This document shows, piece after piece, positions 1-8,600 of a DNA stretch of 64,000 nucleotides. This stretch comes from an uncultured Bacteroides sp. (lineage in GTDB: Bacteria; Bacteroidota; Bacteroidia; Bacteroidales; Bacteroidaceae). Numbering within the stretch: the first letter of the stretch is position 1; each line of letters begins with the position of its first letter. The DNA lies in NCBI GenBank assembly GCA_959606905.1, contig CAUHML010000009.1, forward strand, positions 1-64,000, written 5' to 3'. The notes below the pieces were generated by a model. The model saw only the letters and a program-made list of their open reading frames with translations. It did no database searches and was not told the origin of the DNA. The translations under genes and the position numbers were made by a program.

Positions 1-188
1 TTTGCAAAATCAACATCGACTCAGACTCTCGTCTGGCTATGACTGCTGCTATCCGCAAGACTTTTGCTGAAAAACCGGCAGAATTTGACCCACGTAAGTA
101 TCTTGGTCCGGCTCGCGACAACATGGAAAAACTGTATAAGCACAAAATCCTTAACGTGCTCGGTTCTGACAACAAGTTGGCACAGTAA
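1..188 (+). CDS. fba: Fructose-bisphosphate aldolase class II, C-terminal end (partial)
   Basis: Only the last ~62 codons are present; the gene starts before the window and ends in TAA at 186-188. The reading frame begins at base 3 (CKINIDSDSRLAMTAAIRK) and contains FDPRKYLGPARDNM followed by a lysine-rich tail, which is the C-terminus typical of class II (zinc-dependent) fructose-1,6-bisphosphate aldolases. The enzyme interconverts fructose-1,6-bisphosphate with DHAP and glyceraldehyde-3-phosphate in the cytoplasm. A terminator follows immediately. The family call is from recognised motifs; the metal site lies outside the window. Confidence 0.85.
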   Translation, partial: CKINIDSDSRLAMTAAIRKTFAEKPAEFDPRKYLGPARDNMEKLYKHKILNVLGSDNKLAQ

Positions 189-215
189 TCTTCGGATTAT
201 TTCATAAATAAAGAG

Positions 216-250
216 AAAGGCTGCTTCCGGTTGACGGTGGCAGCCTTTTT
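216..250 (+). terminator. Rho-independent terminator after fba
   Basis: GGCTGC (219-224) pairs with GCAGCC (240-245); A-rich bases precede the stem and a run of five T follows on the plus strand. It lies 30 bases after the aldolase stop and separates it from the convergent TPR gene. Confidence 0.8.
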
Positions 251-272
251 AGTTAGCGGTAAAACGCTGATT

Positions 273-1607
273 TTATTCTTTCTTTGTAGTCTCAGGATTT
301 CCATTCTGAAAGAAATCCTCTATTTTCTGTTTGCTTTTCAGGTCTTTCAGCCAGTTGTCAGCAGCGTTATAATAATTGGTTATTCCTAAAACGAGTTCTC
401 CCTTTTCATTCAGTTTTGCCTGTTCTGCTTTCTCATCTTTGGGACGTGTTTTTAGAAATGCTTCCAGGTAGCGTTCTGTGCTTTTTCTGTCTTTTAAGGC
501 GAAAAAGGAAAGATGTGCCATGTCATATAGTAATTTATGATTTTGTCTGTCGTATTTCTGATACCGTTCTTTTATAGACGCTAATTGTTCTTTATACATT
601 TGCGCCATTTTATAACAGTCAGTCATGCCTATATAAAGGCGTACCATGCTGCTGTCTTTCGGTATTGACAAATTGATAGCTTGTTCCAGATACTCTACTC
701 CTTGTTTCTTCCATGAAGTCTTGGCACAGGAACGTCCGAGGTAATAGAGGAGGTTTACATTCTCCGGATCATATTTCCGGGCAGCTTCCAGAAAATCATG
801 TGCTTCATAATATCTTTCAATGGCATAATAACTGATACCGAGATAGTAACAGGTATGGAAGGTACTGTCTCCCTGGTTTACCAGGTACTGATAACGGCGG
901 ATTGCGGTTGGATAATCCTGTTTTAGACAGTACGCCAAAGCATTCTGGCGATTGACGGCAATGTTGGTGGTATCAATCTTCCGGTATTTCTCTGTTGCTT
1001 CTATTGCTTCGTCATAGTAAGAGGCTGCTATATTGATTGCCCCTAATTTGGCGGCGGCAAGATAGTCGGCGGGATATTTTTCCTGAATATTGTAGTAGCA
1101 ACCCGCGGCAGGCAGAAGTTCATTCATACCTTCGAAACTCTGTGCTTGCAAATGCAGGGCGATAGCAGAACTGTCTTTTTCTGTCATTAGGCTGCTTTCA
1201 CCCAATGCTTCGCGGAACTTTTGTTGGGCGAGAAGCAGGTTGATATACTGTATGCGTACATATTTATTCTCCGGAGTGAGGTCGAGCACTTTTTCATAAT
1301 ATGCTGATGCTTGCTTATATTTGGCAAGGGTGCGGCAACATTCGGCGGCCTCAATCAGTGCGCGAGTGTTAGTGCTATCCTTGCCTATGATTTCCTGATA
1401 GGTGGAAAGTGCTTCCGCGTTCAGTCCAAGGCTACGCAGGGCTTTGCCTTTCTGTAGCAATAGGGGAGTGGCGGGCTTTTTTTGTGCAATGAGCGAGAGT
1501 GCCGTTTCGTAGTCGTAACTTGCCATAGCCTCTTGGATAGGGTCAGTCTGCTGTGCCATTAATAGGGTGGTGGAACAGAGCAGGAGTAGTAGAAGTATCC
1601 GTTTCAT
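273..1607 (-). CDS. Periplasmic/secreted tetratricopeptide-repeat protein
   Basis: About 444 aa. The ATG at 1607 is preferred because it gives a clean signal peptide (MKRILLLLLLCSTTLLMAQQ); a longer reading from 1643 would bury this leader behind 12 unlikely residues. The mature part is a string of helical ~34-residue TPR units from about residue 30 to 400 (for example ALSTYQEIIGKDSTNTRALI and ASAYYEKVLDLTPENKYVRI). TPR solenoids mediate protein-protein contacts; no enzymatic motif is visible. It stands alone, convergent to fba and downstream of the decarboxylase operon terminator. A specific role cannot be given. Confidence 0.8.
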   Translation of the reverse strand: MKRILLLLLLCSTTLLMAQQTDPIQEAMASYDYETALSLIAQKKPATPLLLQKGKALRSLGLNAEALSTYQEIIGKDSTNTRALIEAAECCRTLAKYKQASAYYEKVLDLTPENKYVRIQYINLLLAQQKFREALGESSLMTEKDSSAIALHLQAQSFEGMNELLPAAGCYYNIQEKYPADYLAAAKLGAINIAASYYDEAIEATEKYRKIDTTNIAVNRQNALAYCLKQDYPTAIRRYQYLVNQGDSTFHTCYYLGISYYAIERYYEAHDFLEAARKYDPENVNLLYYLGRSCAKTSWKKQGVEYLEQAINLSIPKDSSMVRLYIGMTDCYKMAQMYKEQLASIKERYQKYDRQNHKLLYDMAHLSFFALKDRKSTERYLEAFLKTRPKDEKAEQAKLNEKGELVLGITNYYNAADNWLKDLKSKQKIEDFFQNGNPETTKKE

Positions 1608-1760
1608 AAATTGTAATTTTAGTGTGTCGTTTATAAAGCGCAAGTTACTAAAATTATTGTACTTACGAAATATTCGTAATATGTTTCAGATAGATTAACG
1701 TATCGATAACACAGGATAACATAACAGAGAATATGACATAAAGAAAAGAAGAACAATAAA

Positions 1761-1792
1761 AAATGCCCCTTTCCGCAGAAAGAGGCATTTTC
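1761..1792 (-). terminator. Terminator of the methylmalonyl-CoA decarboxylase operon
   Basis: The strong hairpin AAAATGCCCC-TTTC / GAAAG-AGGCATTTT has a CGCA loop and is followed on the minus strand by a T-rich tract. It lies about 70 bases downstream of the mmdB stop, which is the end of the five-gene operon. Confidence 0.75.
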
Positions 1793-1859
1793 GTAGAGAA
1801 GAATTCTACTTTTATAGTTTAAGACATGCCGAATGGAAATCCGGCAGGGCATCTTATCT

Positions 1860-3020
1860 CTACATTAAGAATCCTAACAGGATACCGGCGGCAACAGCCG
1901 AACCGATTACACCTGCTACGTTCGGACCCATAGCGTGCATTAACAGGTAATTGGTCGGATCGTATTCCAAACCGATAACTTGTGAGATACGTGCCGAGTC
2001 GGGAACAGCAGATACACCTGCATTACCGATCAACGGATTAATCTTGTTGTCCTTCTTCAAGAAGAGGTTGAAGAGCTTAACGAACAGTACGCCGGATGCA
2101 GTTGCAATGATAAATGACAAAGCACCGAGGGCGAAAATCTTGATAGAGTCGAAAGTGAGGAACTCGGACGCTTGCGTAGAAGCACCTACTGTAAGACCTA
2201 ACAGGATAGTAATCGTATCAATCAGCGGACCGCTGGCAGTGTTTGCCAAACGGCGTGTTACACCACTTTCTTTCAACAAGTTACCGAAGAACAGCATACC
2301 CAACAAAGGCAAACCGGAAGGAACCAGGAAGCAAGTCAGTAACAAACCGATAATCGGGAATATTACTTTCTCTGTGTGAGAAACAGCACGCGGCGGTTTC
2401 ATGCGGATTACGCGTTCGTGTTTTGTGGTGAGCAGACGCATGATAGGCGGCTGTATCACCGGGACCAACGCCATATAGGAATAGGCAGACACCGCAATAG
2501 CTCCCATTAAGTTAGGGGCCAGTTTGGATGAAAGGAAGATAGCCGTCGGACCGTCTGCACCACCGATGATACCGATAGCACCGGCCTGCATCGGGTCAAA
2601 TCCCATTTCCAATGCAATCATGTAAGCACCGAAGATACCAAATTGTGCGGCTGCACCGATTAGCATCAGCTTTGGGTTAGAGATAAGTGCAGAGAAGTCG
2701 GTCATGGCGCCGATACCCAAAAAGATGAGCGGCGGATACCAGCCGGACGTCACTCCCTGATACAATATGTTCAATACTGAACCTTCTTCATAGATGCCGA
2801 CTTTCAGTCCCGCATCCATGTTGAAAGGTATATTACCGATCAGAATACCGAATCCGATAGGAATCAGCAGCATTGGCTCGAATTCTTTGGCTATAGCCAG
2901 ATAAATAAAGAACAGGCCAATAAGGAGCATAACGACGTGTCCTCCTGTTGCGTTGGCAAATCCTGTATACGTCCAGAAATCGGCAAGGTTGTTTCCTAAA
3001 AAGTTTATAAAATCTCCCAT
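1860..3020 (-). CDS. mmdB: Na+-translocating methylmalonyl-CoA/oxaloacetate decarboxylase, beta subunit
   Basis: About 386 aa integral membrane protein of the OadB/MmdB/GcdB family. It has many hydrophobic helices and the conserved glycine- and aspartate-rich stretches GIGAMTDFSALI, GIIGGADGPTAIFLS and NPLIGNAGVSAVPDSAR, which in this family carry the Na+ path and the catalytic Asp of carboxybiotin decarboxylation. The subunit decarboxylates the biotin on MmdC and exports Na+. The ATG at 3020 is chosen; the frame can be extended to a TTG at 3029 but that would overlap the mmdC stop. It starts one base after the mmdC stop, so the two are translationally linked. Last gene of the operon. Confidence 0.93.
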   Translation of the reverse strand: MGDFINFLGNNLADFWTYTGFANATGGHVVMLLIGLFFIYLAIAKEFEPMLLIPIGFGILIGNIPFNMDAGLKVGIYEEGSVLNILYQGVTSGWYPPLIFLGIGAMTDFSALISNPKLMLIGAAAQFGIFGAYMIALEMGFDPMQAGAIGIIGGADGPTAIFLSSKLAPNLMGAIAVSAYSYMALVPVIQPPIMRLLTTKHERVIRMKPPRAVSHTEKVIFPIIGLLLTCFLVPSGLPLLGMLFFGNLLKESGVTRRLANTASGPLIDTITILLGLTVGASTQASEFLTFDSIKIFALGALSFIIATASGVLFVKLFNLFLKKDNKINPLIGNAGVSAVPDSARISQVIGLEYDPTNYLLMHAMGPNVAGVIGSAVAAGILLGFLM

Positions 3021-3021
3021 A

Positions 3022-3456
3022 TTATTCAATAATTACGAGGTCATTACCTTCAAGGACAGAATCTCCCTTGTTTACGTTGATAGCGGTAATCTTACCGTCT
3101 TTGTCTGCATTGATATTGTTTTCCATTTTCATGGCTTCCAATATAATAATGGTTTGTCCTTTCTTCACTGTGTCGCCTACGTTCACTTTTATGTCGAGTA
3201 TAACACCCGGTAGCGGAGATTTGACACCTGATTTTCCGGTAGACTGTGCAGCCGGTTTCACTACCGGTGTGGTAGGAGCAGCCGGAGAGTTCGGCAATGG
3301 GCGTACTACCGGTTTTGCAGGTGCCGCCTTCGGCTGTTTTTCCATTTCTACTTTATAGTGCGTACCGTTCACTTCTACATGAGCGATATTGTCTTCGATA
3401 TCTCCAATGGTCACTTTATATGAGTTACCGTTGATTTTGTATTTATATTCTTTCAT
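3022..3456 (-). CDS. mmdC: Biotin carboxyl carrier protein, gamma subunit of the decarboxylase
   Basis: 144 aa. Residues 1-40 form a small beta domain (YKYKINGNSYKVTIGDIEDN). A Pro/Ala linker follows (about 42-72). The C-terminal biotinyl domain starts at about 75 and contains the biotinylation motif EAMKMEN with the acceptor lysine. It carries the carboxyl group from the MmdA active site to the membrane subunit MmdB. The Ala/Pro hinge is typical of mobile biotin arms. It lies between mmdD and mmdB with very short gaps. Confidence 0.93.
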   Translation of the reverse strand: MKEYKYKINGNSYKVTIGDIEDNIAHVEVNGTHYKVEMEKQPKAAPAKPVVRPLPNSPAAPTTPVVKPAAQSTGKSGVKSPLPGVILDIKVNVGDTVKKGQTIIILEAMKMENNINADKDGKITAINVNKGDSVLEGNDLVIIE

Positions 3457-3480
3457 CGTTTTATCTTTTTAAGGGTTGAC

Positions 3481-4398
3481 TTACTTTTTGGGAGTTTCAC
3501 GCAAGGTGTAAATCTTCGAACTCCACGGTGAATAGCTACGTTTCACACGAGTGATAGTCAGTACCGTTTCTTCTACGTCGTGTACCTCATCTTGCATTTC
3601 GTGCAATGCCATAGAAATTGCGGCATAAACTTCGCCCGGAGCTTGTGACAGTTCTTTGGCTGTTTCCTTGTCGATACCTTTTGACTTCATCGTATTGCGT
3701 TTGCTCAAGTTCACGGCTACTTTACCTACAATCTTGAAAGAGATATAAAGAAGTATCAATCCGCAGAATACCACACTCATCGCCGAGATAGACATACCGA
3801 TACCTACAGAGTCATGTTCTTCGAACTTCTCCATTTTAGCATTGCTGTCGAGCGTCTTGTTATTCGTACTTGGAGTCACATATTTGTCACTACTTCCACC
3901 TTTTACTTCCCAATTTGCCGCTCCGTCACTTATACGTGCGTATGATTGGTTAGGACTCAGAACTCCTGCCGGTACTACAATCTGATCAAGTAGCTTCTTG
4001 CCGGAATCGAATAAGCCAATCCAGTTGGCAGTCTCAGGGTTCAATTTGCAACTTGTGTGAAAGGTACCACGGTTAGGTTCACCATCCGCCCAGAATAGAG
4101 CATGCTGGCGGGGTTTAACTAACGTTAGTACATCACCTTTAGGGATAAAATAGGTAACTGTATCACCCGGCTGATTGCTTACTTTCAGTAAACATCCCGC
4201 CAAGTCTGCGCTACCGTATGATTTGTTGAATACTTCGATCCATGCGCTGTGCAGTCCGTAATCATCCTGAAAATTACTTTGATTGTCTATCAGGACTTCG
4301 TTCAGCATTAGCTTACTGTTTGTCTTTTTCTCTCCGCAAGAGGTCAGTCCAACCAGTAACAGCAAAGAAAGGAATATTCCAATTTTGGTTTTGCTCAT
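3481..4398 (-). CDS. mmdD: OadG-type delta subunit with an N-terminal lamin-tail-like lipoprotein domain
   Basis: About 305 aa. Start ATG 4398 gives a lipoprotein leader, MSKTKIGIFLSLLLLVGLTSC. From about residue 30 to 185 there is a beta-rich module (LMLNEVLIDNQ...GLHSAWIEVFNKS...ADLAGCLLKVS) that resembles the lamin tail domain. After it comes one membrane helix (SISAMSVVFCGLILLYISFKIV) and a short cytoplasmic tail, which is the OadG/MmdD architecture that anchors and assembles Na+-pumping decarboxylases. Ordinary OadG proteins are about 80-120 aa, so this is an extended form with an extracytoplasmic domain. Lamin-tail assignment is from pattern recognition; OadG role is supported by the operon. 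Confidence 0.8.
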   Translation of the reverse strand: MSKTKIGIFLSLLLLVGLTSCGEKKTNSKLMLNEVLIDNQSNFQDDYGLHSAWIEVFNKSYGSADLAGCLLKVSNQPGDTVTYFIPKGDVLTLVKPRQHALFWADGEPNRGTFHTSCKLNPETANWIGLFDSGKKLLDQIVVPAGVLSPNQSYARISDGAANWEVKGGSSDKYVTPSTNNKTLDSNAKMEKFEEHDSVGIGMSISAMSVVFCGLILLYISFKIVGKVAVNLSKRNTMKSKGIDKETAKELSQAPGEVYAAISMALHEMQDEVHDVEETVLTITRVKRSYSPWSSKIYTLRETPKK

Positions 4399-4429
4399 AA
4401 TCTTTCTTGTTTTAATGTGAAAAGTTGGA

Positions 4430-5983
4430 TTACAATGGAATATTGCCATGCTTCTTAGCCGGGTTAGTTAGCTTCTTAGTCTGCAACTGCTGTAAAGCGC
4501 GGATAACGCGGAAACGTGTGTTACGCGGTTCAATCACATCGTCAATGTACCCGTATTTCGCTGCGTTATAAGGATTGGCAAACAGTTTCGTGTATTCTGC
4601 TTCTTTTTCTGCAAGGAACTGAGCCGGGTTTTCCTGTTCTTTTGCTTCGCGTGCGTACAACACTTCTACTGCACCTGCACCACCCATTACAGCAATTTCG
4701 GCTGTCGGCCATGCGTAGTTCATATCACCACGGAGTTGCTTACAGCTCATCACGATGTGAGAGCCACCGTAAGACTTACGCAGAGTGATAGTTACCTTAG
4801 GTACAGTAGCTTCACCATAAGCATACAGCAATTTGGCGCCATGGAGGATAACGCCGTTATACTCCTGACCTGTTCCCGGAAGGAATCCCGGTACGTCTAC
4901 CAATGATACGATAGGAATATTGAAGGCATCGCAGAAACGTACGAAACGTGCGCCCTTGCGGGAAGCGTTACTATCTAGTACACCTGCCAGGAACTTCGGC
5001 TGGTTGGCTACGATACCTACGGACTGACCGTTGAAACGTGCGAAACCGATAATGATGTTCTTTGCATAGTCCTTTTGGATTTCGAGGAATTCGCCGCCGT
5101 CTACGATCGCACCGATTACTTCGTACATATCGTATGGTTTGTTGGGGCTGTCGGGGATAATATCGTTCAAAGAATCTTCCAGACGGTCGATTGGATCTGC
5201 ACAATCCACATAAGGAGCTTCTTCAAGATTATTTTGAGGAATATAGCTCAATAGCTTGCGAATCAGCGCCAGACCTTCTTCTTCTGTCTGAGCGGTGAAG
5301 TGAGTCACACCCGATTTAGTAGAGTGTACGCTTGCGCCGCCGAGGTTTTCCTGGCTTACATCTTCACCTGTAACGGTTTTCACAACTTTCGGTCCGGTGA
5401 GGAACATATAAGAAGTACCTTCCATCATCAGCGTGAAGTCTGTCAGAGCCGGAGAATAAACGGCACCACCGGCACAAGGGCCAAAGATACCTGATATCTG
5501 CGGGATCACACCGGATGCAAGAATATTGCGTTGGAAGATTTCTGCGTAACCTGCCAAAGCGTTGATTCCCTCTTGGATACGTGCACCACCCGAGTCATTG
5601 ATACCGATACATGGAGCACCCATTTTCATAGCTTGATCCATGATTTTACAAATTTTCTGTGACATGGTTTCCGACAACGAACCGGCGGAAACAGTGAAGT
5701 CCTGAGCGAATACATACACCAGACGTCCGTCGATCGTACCGCAACCGGTCACTACACCGTCACCCGGATAGTGTTTCTTTTCCATGCCGAAGTTCGTGCA
5801 TCTGTGCTCAACGAACATGTCCATTTCTTCGAAACTACCTTCATCCAGCAACATAGCCAGACGCTCGCGCGCTGTGTATTTCCCTTTTTCGTGTTGCTTC
5901 GCAATTGCTTTTTCACCGCCTCCGATACGTGCTACGGCACGGCGTTCAATAAGCTCTTTAATTTTTTCAAGTTGATTACTCAT
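4430..5983 (-). CDS. mmdA: Methylmalonyl-CoA decarboxylase alpha subunit (carboxyltransferase)
   Basis: 517 aa, the usual length for the acyl-CoA carboxyltransferase family (PccB/MmdA). Oxyanion-hole glycine motifs are visible, including [22 protein letters not shown] and [16 protein letters not shown] in the N-terminal half and [34 protein letters not shown] in the C-terminal half. The enzyme transfers CO2 from (S)-methylmalonyl-CoA to biotin on MmdC, producing propionyl-CoA. A propionyl-CoA carboxylase beta subunit is the alternative, but linkage to beta, gamma and delta decarboxylase subunits and to the epimerase favours the decarboxylase. Confidence 0.93.
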   Translation of the reverse strand: MSNQLEKIKELIERRAVARIGGGEKAIAKQHEKGKYTARERLAMLLDEGSFEEMDMFVEHRCTNFGMEKKHYPGDGVVTGCGTIDGRLVYVFAQDFTVSAGSLSETMSQKICKIMDQAMKMGAPCIGINDSGGARIQEGINALAGYAEIFQRNILASGVIPQISGIFGPCAGGAVYSPALTDFTLMMEGTSYMFLTGPKVVKTVTGEDVSQENLGGASVHSTKSGVTHFTAQTEEEGLALIRKLLSYIPQNNLEEAPYVDCADPIDRLEDSLNDIIPDSPNKPYDMYEVIGAIVDGGEFLEIQKDYAKNIIIGFARFNGQSVGIVANQPKFLAGVLDSNASRKGARFVRFCDAFNIPIVSLVDVPGFLPGTGQEYNGVILHGAKLLYAYGEATVPKVTITLRKSYGGSHIVMSCKQLRGDMNYAWPTAEIAVMGGAGAVEVLYAREAKEQENPAQFLAEKEAEYTKLFANPYNAAKYGYIDDVIEPRNTRFRVIRALQQLQTKKLTNPAKKHGNIPL

Positions 5984-6012
5984 GAGTTCTTGTTGGTTTT
6001 AGAGTTTATAGA

Positions 6013-6417
6013 TTAATGTTCGCAGAGTTCTGTCAACACACCCAGAGTTGATTTTGGGTGAAGGAAAGCGATGTTCAAACCTTCGGCACCTTTGCGCGGA
6101 GCTTTGTCGATTAGGCGGATTTCCTTGCTTTCTGCTTCTGCCAAGGCATTGGCTACACCATCTTCCACGGCAAATGCAACGTGATGAACACCTGCACCTT
6201 TGTTCTCAATGAACTTAGCAATAGTGCTCTCGGGGCAAGTGGGCTCCAACAGTTCGATTTTGGTTTCGCCTACTTTCAAGAAAGCAGTTCTTACTTTCTG
6301 GTCTTCTACTGTTTCAATGTTGTAACACTTCAGACCTAATACATTTTCGTAGTAAGGAAGGGCTTCTTCGATGCTTTTTACAGCAATGCCCAGATGTTCA
6401 ATGTGTGAAATCTTCAT
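6013..6417 (-). CDS. mce: Methylmalonyl-CoA epimerase
   Basis: 134 aa VOC (glyoxalase/bleomycin resistance) superfamily protein, full length for Mce. It starts MKISHIEHLGIAVKSIEEALPYYENVLGL and contains the metal-binding pattern H (IEHLGIAV), VHHVAFAV and the C-terminal Glu (LTELCEH). It interconverts the R and S epimers of methylmalonyl-CoA, feeding the decarboxylase encoded just downstream in the succinate-to-propionate pathway. First gene of the operon. Confidence 0.95.
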   Translation of the reverse strand: MKISHIEHLGIAVKSIEEALPYYENVLGLKCYNIETVEDQKVRTAFLKVGETKIELLEPTCPESTIAKFIENKGAGVHHVAFAVEDGVANALAEAESKEIRLIDKAPRKGAEGLNIAFLHPKSTLGVLTELCEH

Positions 6418-6591
6418 AACTATACTTTTTTATTTGGTTTTAATTATGTGCTTATACGGCATAAAACAGCACAAAGAAAGACAATTCTTACCTAATAAAG
6501 AAATTTTTCAGCATTTAATTATTGGGATATAAAGTATAAAAAATGGTAGGGAGGGAGCATGAAGAATGGTTTTGTAATCTGGAGATTGCAT

Positions 6592-7614
6592 TTAAACGTA
6601 AAATTTGACCATTAACTTATTCAGCCAAGGCCAACTGACGCGGAACCAACGTCGGGTACTGCTTTGTTTTCCTCCGAAGCGGAGTACGAAATCGCGATAA
6701 CCATGCCGACGGAAAGGAAGTCCCACATCCATGAACTCCAGATGGTGGAAACCTCGTTCGTGAGCATCCTCCAGAGCTTTCCAAACGGCGAGTACGCCCG
6801 GGTATTGCAGTGCATACGTCTTTCGCATTCCTCCCGAAAACCAGAGGAAAGCATTGTCTCCTGAGTAAATGCATACAGAGCCGCCGATAATCTTTTCTTT
6901 GTAGCGGACAATAAATATTTTAGCTTGCTTTCCCTTGATGAGCATATTGTTCATGTGGCGGAAAAAGTCATTGGCAGGGAAATACCGGCGTATGCGGGAA
7001 GAGTAAACCTTATGCAGCATACGTGAAAAATCACGTATCTCGTCTGTGGTGTGCGCTTCTTCTACTTTGGCTCCATTTTTAAGCCCTTTTTTTATCTGGC
7101 GGAGACGTGACGGGCTGAAACGGTCTTCCGCTTTTTTCGAACTATGTAACGAATTGCGTACCCGTAACCAGTTGACCGGAAAATAGTCGTTGTTCCGGAA
7201 AGAACGGTAACCGAACATAGAGTTGTCCAGATTGCGGAATTCGATAAGGATACAGGTACGGGATGCCTCTTGCGTGAGATGTTCCAACATTTCGCCGAAC
7301 ACTTCTTCCTCTCTTTCCCTGATGTTCGGAAGCGAATCTTTCTGTTCGGCCGTAAATGTCTTTTCCAGGAATTCACCTTCTCCATATACCACACATTGTT
7401 TCACAAGACAGGAAGGAAGCCATTTTTTAGTTTTGCGGATCGCTGCCAAGAGCCGTGCCACAGGTTTTCCGTCTTCTGTTGCCACTATCAGTAAGGGCGA
7501 GTAACCGGGCGTTGCTTCGTATATTTGAAACAACTCCTTGGAATGGAATGTGTTATTTCCCGGCAGGTCAGGAATATCCTTTCCGTGGTAATATGTAGTT
7601 AGTTTAAGTGGCAT
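6592..7614 (-). CDS. GNAT/FemAB-like acyltransferase superfamily protein
   Basis: About 340 aa. ATG 7614 is preferred over an in-frame TTG at 7623. The C-terminal half (about 170-320) has the arrangement of a GNAT fold as found in FemAB/CelD-like proteins: a basic helix RQIKKGLKNGAKVEEA, the strand pair KIFIVRYKEKIIGGSVCIYSGDNAFLWFSGG and the helix YALQYPGVLAVWKALEDAHERGFHHLEFMDVG. Such proteins transfer aminoacyl or acyl groups to lipids or peptidoglycan precursors. The acceptor is unknown. No signal peptide. Stands alone between mce and the divergent carbonic anhydrase gene. Confidence 0.7.
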   Translation of the reverse strand: MPLKLTTYYHGKDIPDLPGNNTFHSKELFQIYEATPGYSPLLIVATEDGKPVARLLAAIRKTKKWLPSCLVKQCVVYGEGEFLEKTFTAEQKDSLPNIREREEEVFGEMLEHLTQEASRTCILIEFRNLDNSMFGYRSFRNNDYFPVNWLRVRNSLHSSKKAEDRFSPSRLRQIKKGLKNGAKVEEAHTTDEIRDFSRMLHKVYSSRIRRYFPANDFFRHMNNMLIKGKQAKIFIVRYKEKIIGGSVCIYSGDNAFLWFSGGMRKTYALQYPGVLAVWKALEDAHERGFHHLEFMDVGLPFRRHGYRDFVLRFGGKQSSTRRWFRVSWPWLNKLMVKFYV

Positions 7615-7736
7615 GTGGGACAAATTTACACTTTTTATTTTTCATTCAACAAAAAAACGGAGATTTTGTTGGCGACCTTTAAAACGAACAGTCTATTTTT
7701 CTTGCGTAATATTTCTATTTTTTATCTGATTTTCGT

Positions 7737-7744
7737 TACTTTTG
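7737..7744 (+). promoter_or_regulatory. Bacteroides-type -7 box upstream of carbonic anhydrase
   Basis: TACTTTTG matches the Bacteroides primary sigma consensus TAnnTTTG and sits 32 bases before the ATG at 7777. No good TTTG -33 box is found at the right distance, so the call is moderate. Confidence 0.5.
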
Positions 7745-7776
7745 CGTATTGGCAAACACTTTAAAAGAAGCAATTT

Positions 7777-8319
7777 ATGTTAGAAGAAATATTGGCTTAC
7801 AACAAAAAATTCGTAGAGGACAAGGGATATGAAGCGTATATTACAAATAAGTATCCTGATAAGAAGATTGCTATTCTTTCCTGTATGGACACTCGTTTGA
7901 CAGCTTTACTGCCTGCTGCGCTGGGAATTAAAAACGGCGATGTGAAAATGATAAAAAATGCGGGAGGCGTCATTTCCCATCCTTTCGGTAGTGTGATTCG
8001 TAGTCTGCTCGTGGCTATTTTTGAGTTGGGAGTGGAGGAAATTATGGTGATTGCGCACTCCGACTGCGGCGCTTGCCATATGCATAGCGAAGAAATGTTG
8101 GAGAAGATGAAGGCAAGGGGCATTAATCCTGATTATATCGACATGATGCGTTTTTGCGGGGTCGACTTTCATTCATGGCTGGACGGCTTCGAAGATACAG
8201 AGAAGTCGGTAAGAGGAACGGTTGATTTTATTGTGCATCATCCTTTGATTCCGGTGGATGTGAAGGTATACGGATTCATTATTGATTCTACAACCGGAGA
8301 ATTGACGCGGATTGTGTGA
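7777..8319 (+). CDS. Beta-class carbonic anhydrase
   Basis: 180 aa. The zinc ligands of beta carbonic anhydrases are visible: Cys36 with the Asp38/Arg40 dyad (CMDTRLT), then His94 and Cys97 in HSDCGAC. The protein hydrates CO2 to bicarbonate in the cytoplasm, useful for an organism that fixes CO2 during fumarate formation and needs HCO3- for carboxylations. Monocistronic: own promoter box and own terminator. Shorter than plant and E. coli enzymes but normal for the small bacterial clade. Confidence 0.92.
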   Translation: MLEEILAYNKKFVEDKGYEAYITNKYPDKKIAILSCMDTRLTALLPAALGIKNGDVKMIKNAGGVISHPFGSVIRSLLVAIFELGVEEIMVIAHSDCGACHMHSEEMLEKMKARGINPDYIDMMRFCGVDFHSWLDGFEDTEKSVRGTVDFIVHHPLIPVDVKVYGFIIDSTTGELTRIV

Positions 8320-8500
8320 AAAGGACAAAAAAAGAAGGCAACTCTTTGTCAGTTGCCTTTATCTTTTTACGGTTATATACTTTCTTTGACTGGTGCACCC
8401 TTTTGTGACAAATAGGGTGTCCGTACATCTCAATTTCCGCCTCACGGCTTGCTTTACGATTCGCTTTAATGTAATCGTCCTGTGTAATTCGCTTTTTCAT
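8288..8500 (-). CDS. Small basic hypothetical protein
   Basis: 70 aa, beginning MKKRITQDDYIKANRKASREAEIEMYG. The N-terminal 50 residues are very basic and look like a small conserved Bacteroides protein of unknown function; the tail (KELPSFFVLFTQSASILRL) is translated through the terminator hairpin and may not be conserved. Its 3' end overlaps the end of the carbonic anhydrase gene by 32 bases, convergently. A reverse -7 box lies 20 bases upstream. Not recognised as any domain of known function. Confidence 0.55.
   Translation of the reverse strand: MKKRITQDDYIKANRKASREAEIEMYGHPICHKRVHQSKKVYNRKKIKATDKELPSFFVLFTQSASILRL
8335..8362 (+). terminator. Terminator after carbonic anhydrase
   Basis: AAGGCAACT (8335-8343) pairs perfectly with AGTTGCCTT (8351-8359) around a 7-base loop, followed by a T-rich tract. 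The A-rich left side means it could also work for the opposite strand. Confidence 0.75.
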
Positions 8501-8520
8501 GATGATATTGTTTATCGTTG

Positions 8521-8528
8521 CAAAGATA
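8521..8528 (-). promoter_or_regulatory. -7 box for the small basic protein gene
   Basis: Minus strand TATCTTTG, an exact TAnnTTTG match, 20 bases before the start codon at 8500. It forms a divergent pair with the box at 8562-8569. Confidence 0.55.
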
Positions 8529-8561
8529 CTGTTTTTATTTCCTATTACGCTCGGTTTGCAC

Positions 8562-8569
8562 TATCTTTG
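8562..8569 (+). promoter_or_regulatory. -7 box for the nitroreductase operon
   Basis: TATCTTTG, an exact TAnnTTTG match, 31 bases before the ATG at 8601. It probably drives the run nitroreductase-DUF5668-DUF2520-KdsC-Maf. Confidence 0.6.
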
Positions 8570-8600
8570 CATACATTAATTAAATGAAACCGGAAATAAT

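Noticed and set aside
1631..1852. 73-aa reading frame on the minus strand between mmdB and the TPR gene
   Set aside because: It runs through the mmd operon terminator hairpin, has no recognisable domain and no promoter, and overlaps the TPR leader.
4516..4788. Reading frame opposite mmdA
   Set aside because: Antisense to a strongly conserved gene; composition is that of a shadow frame.
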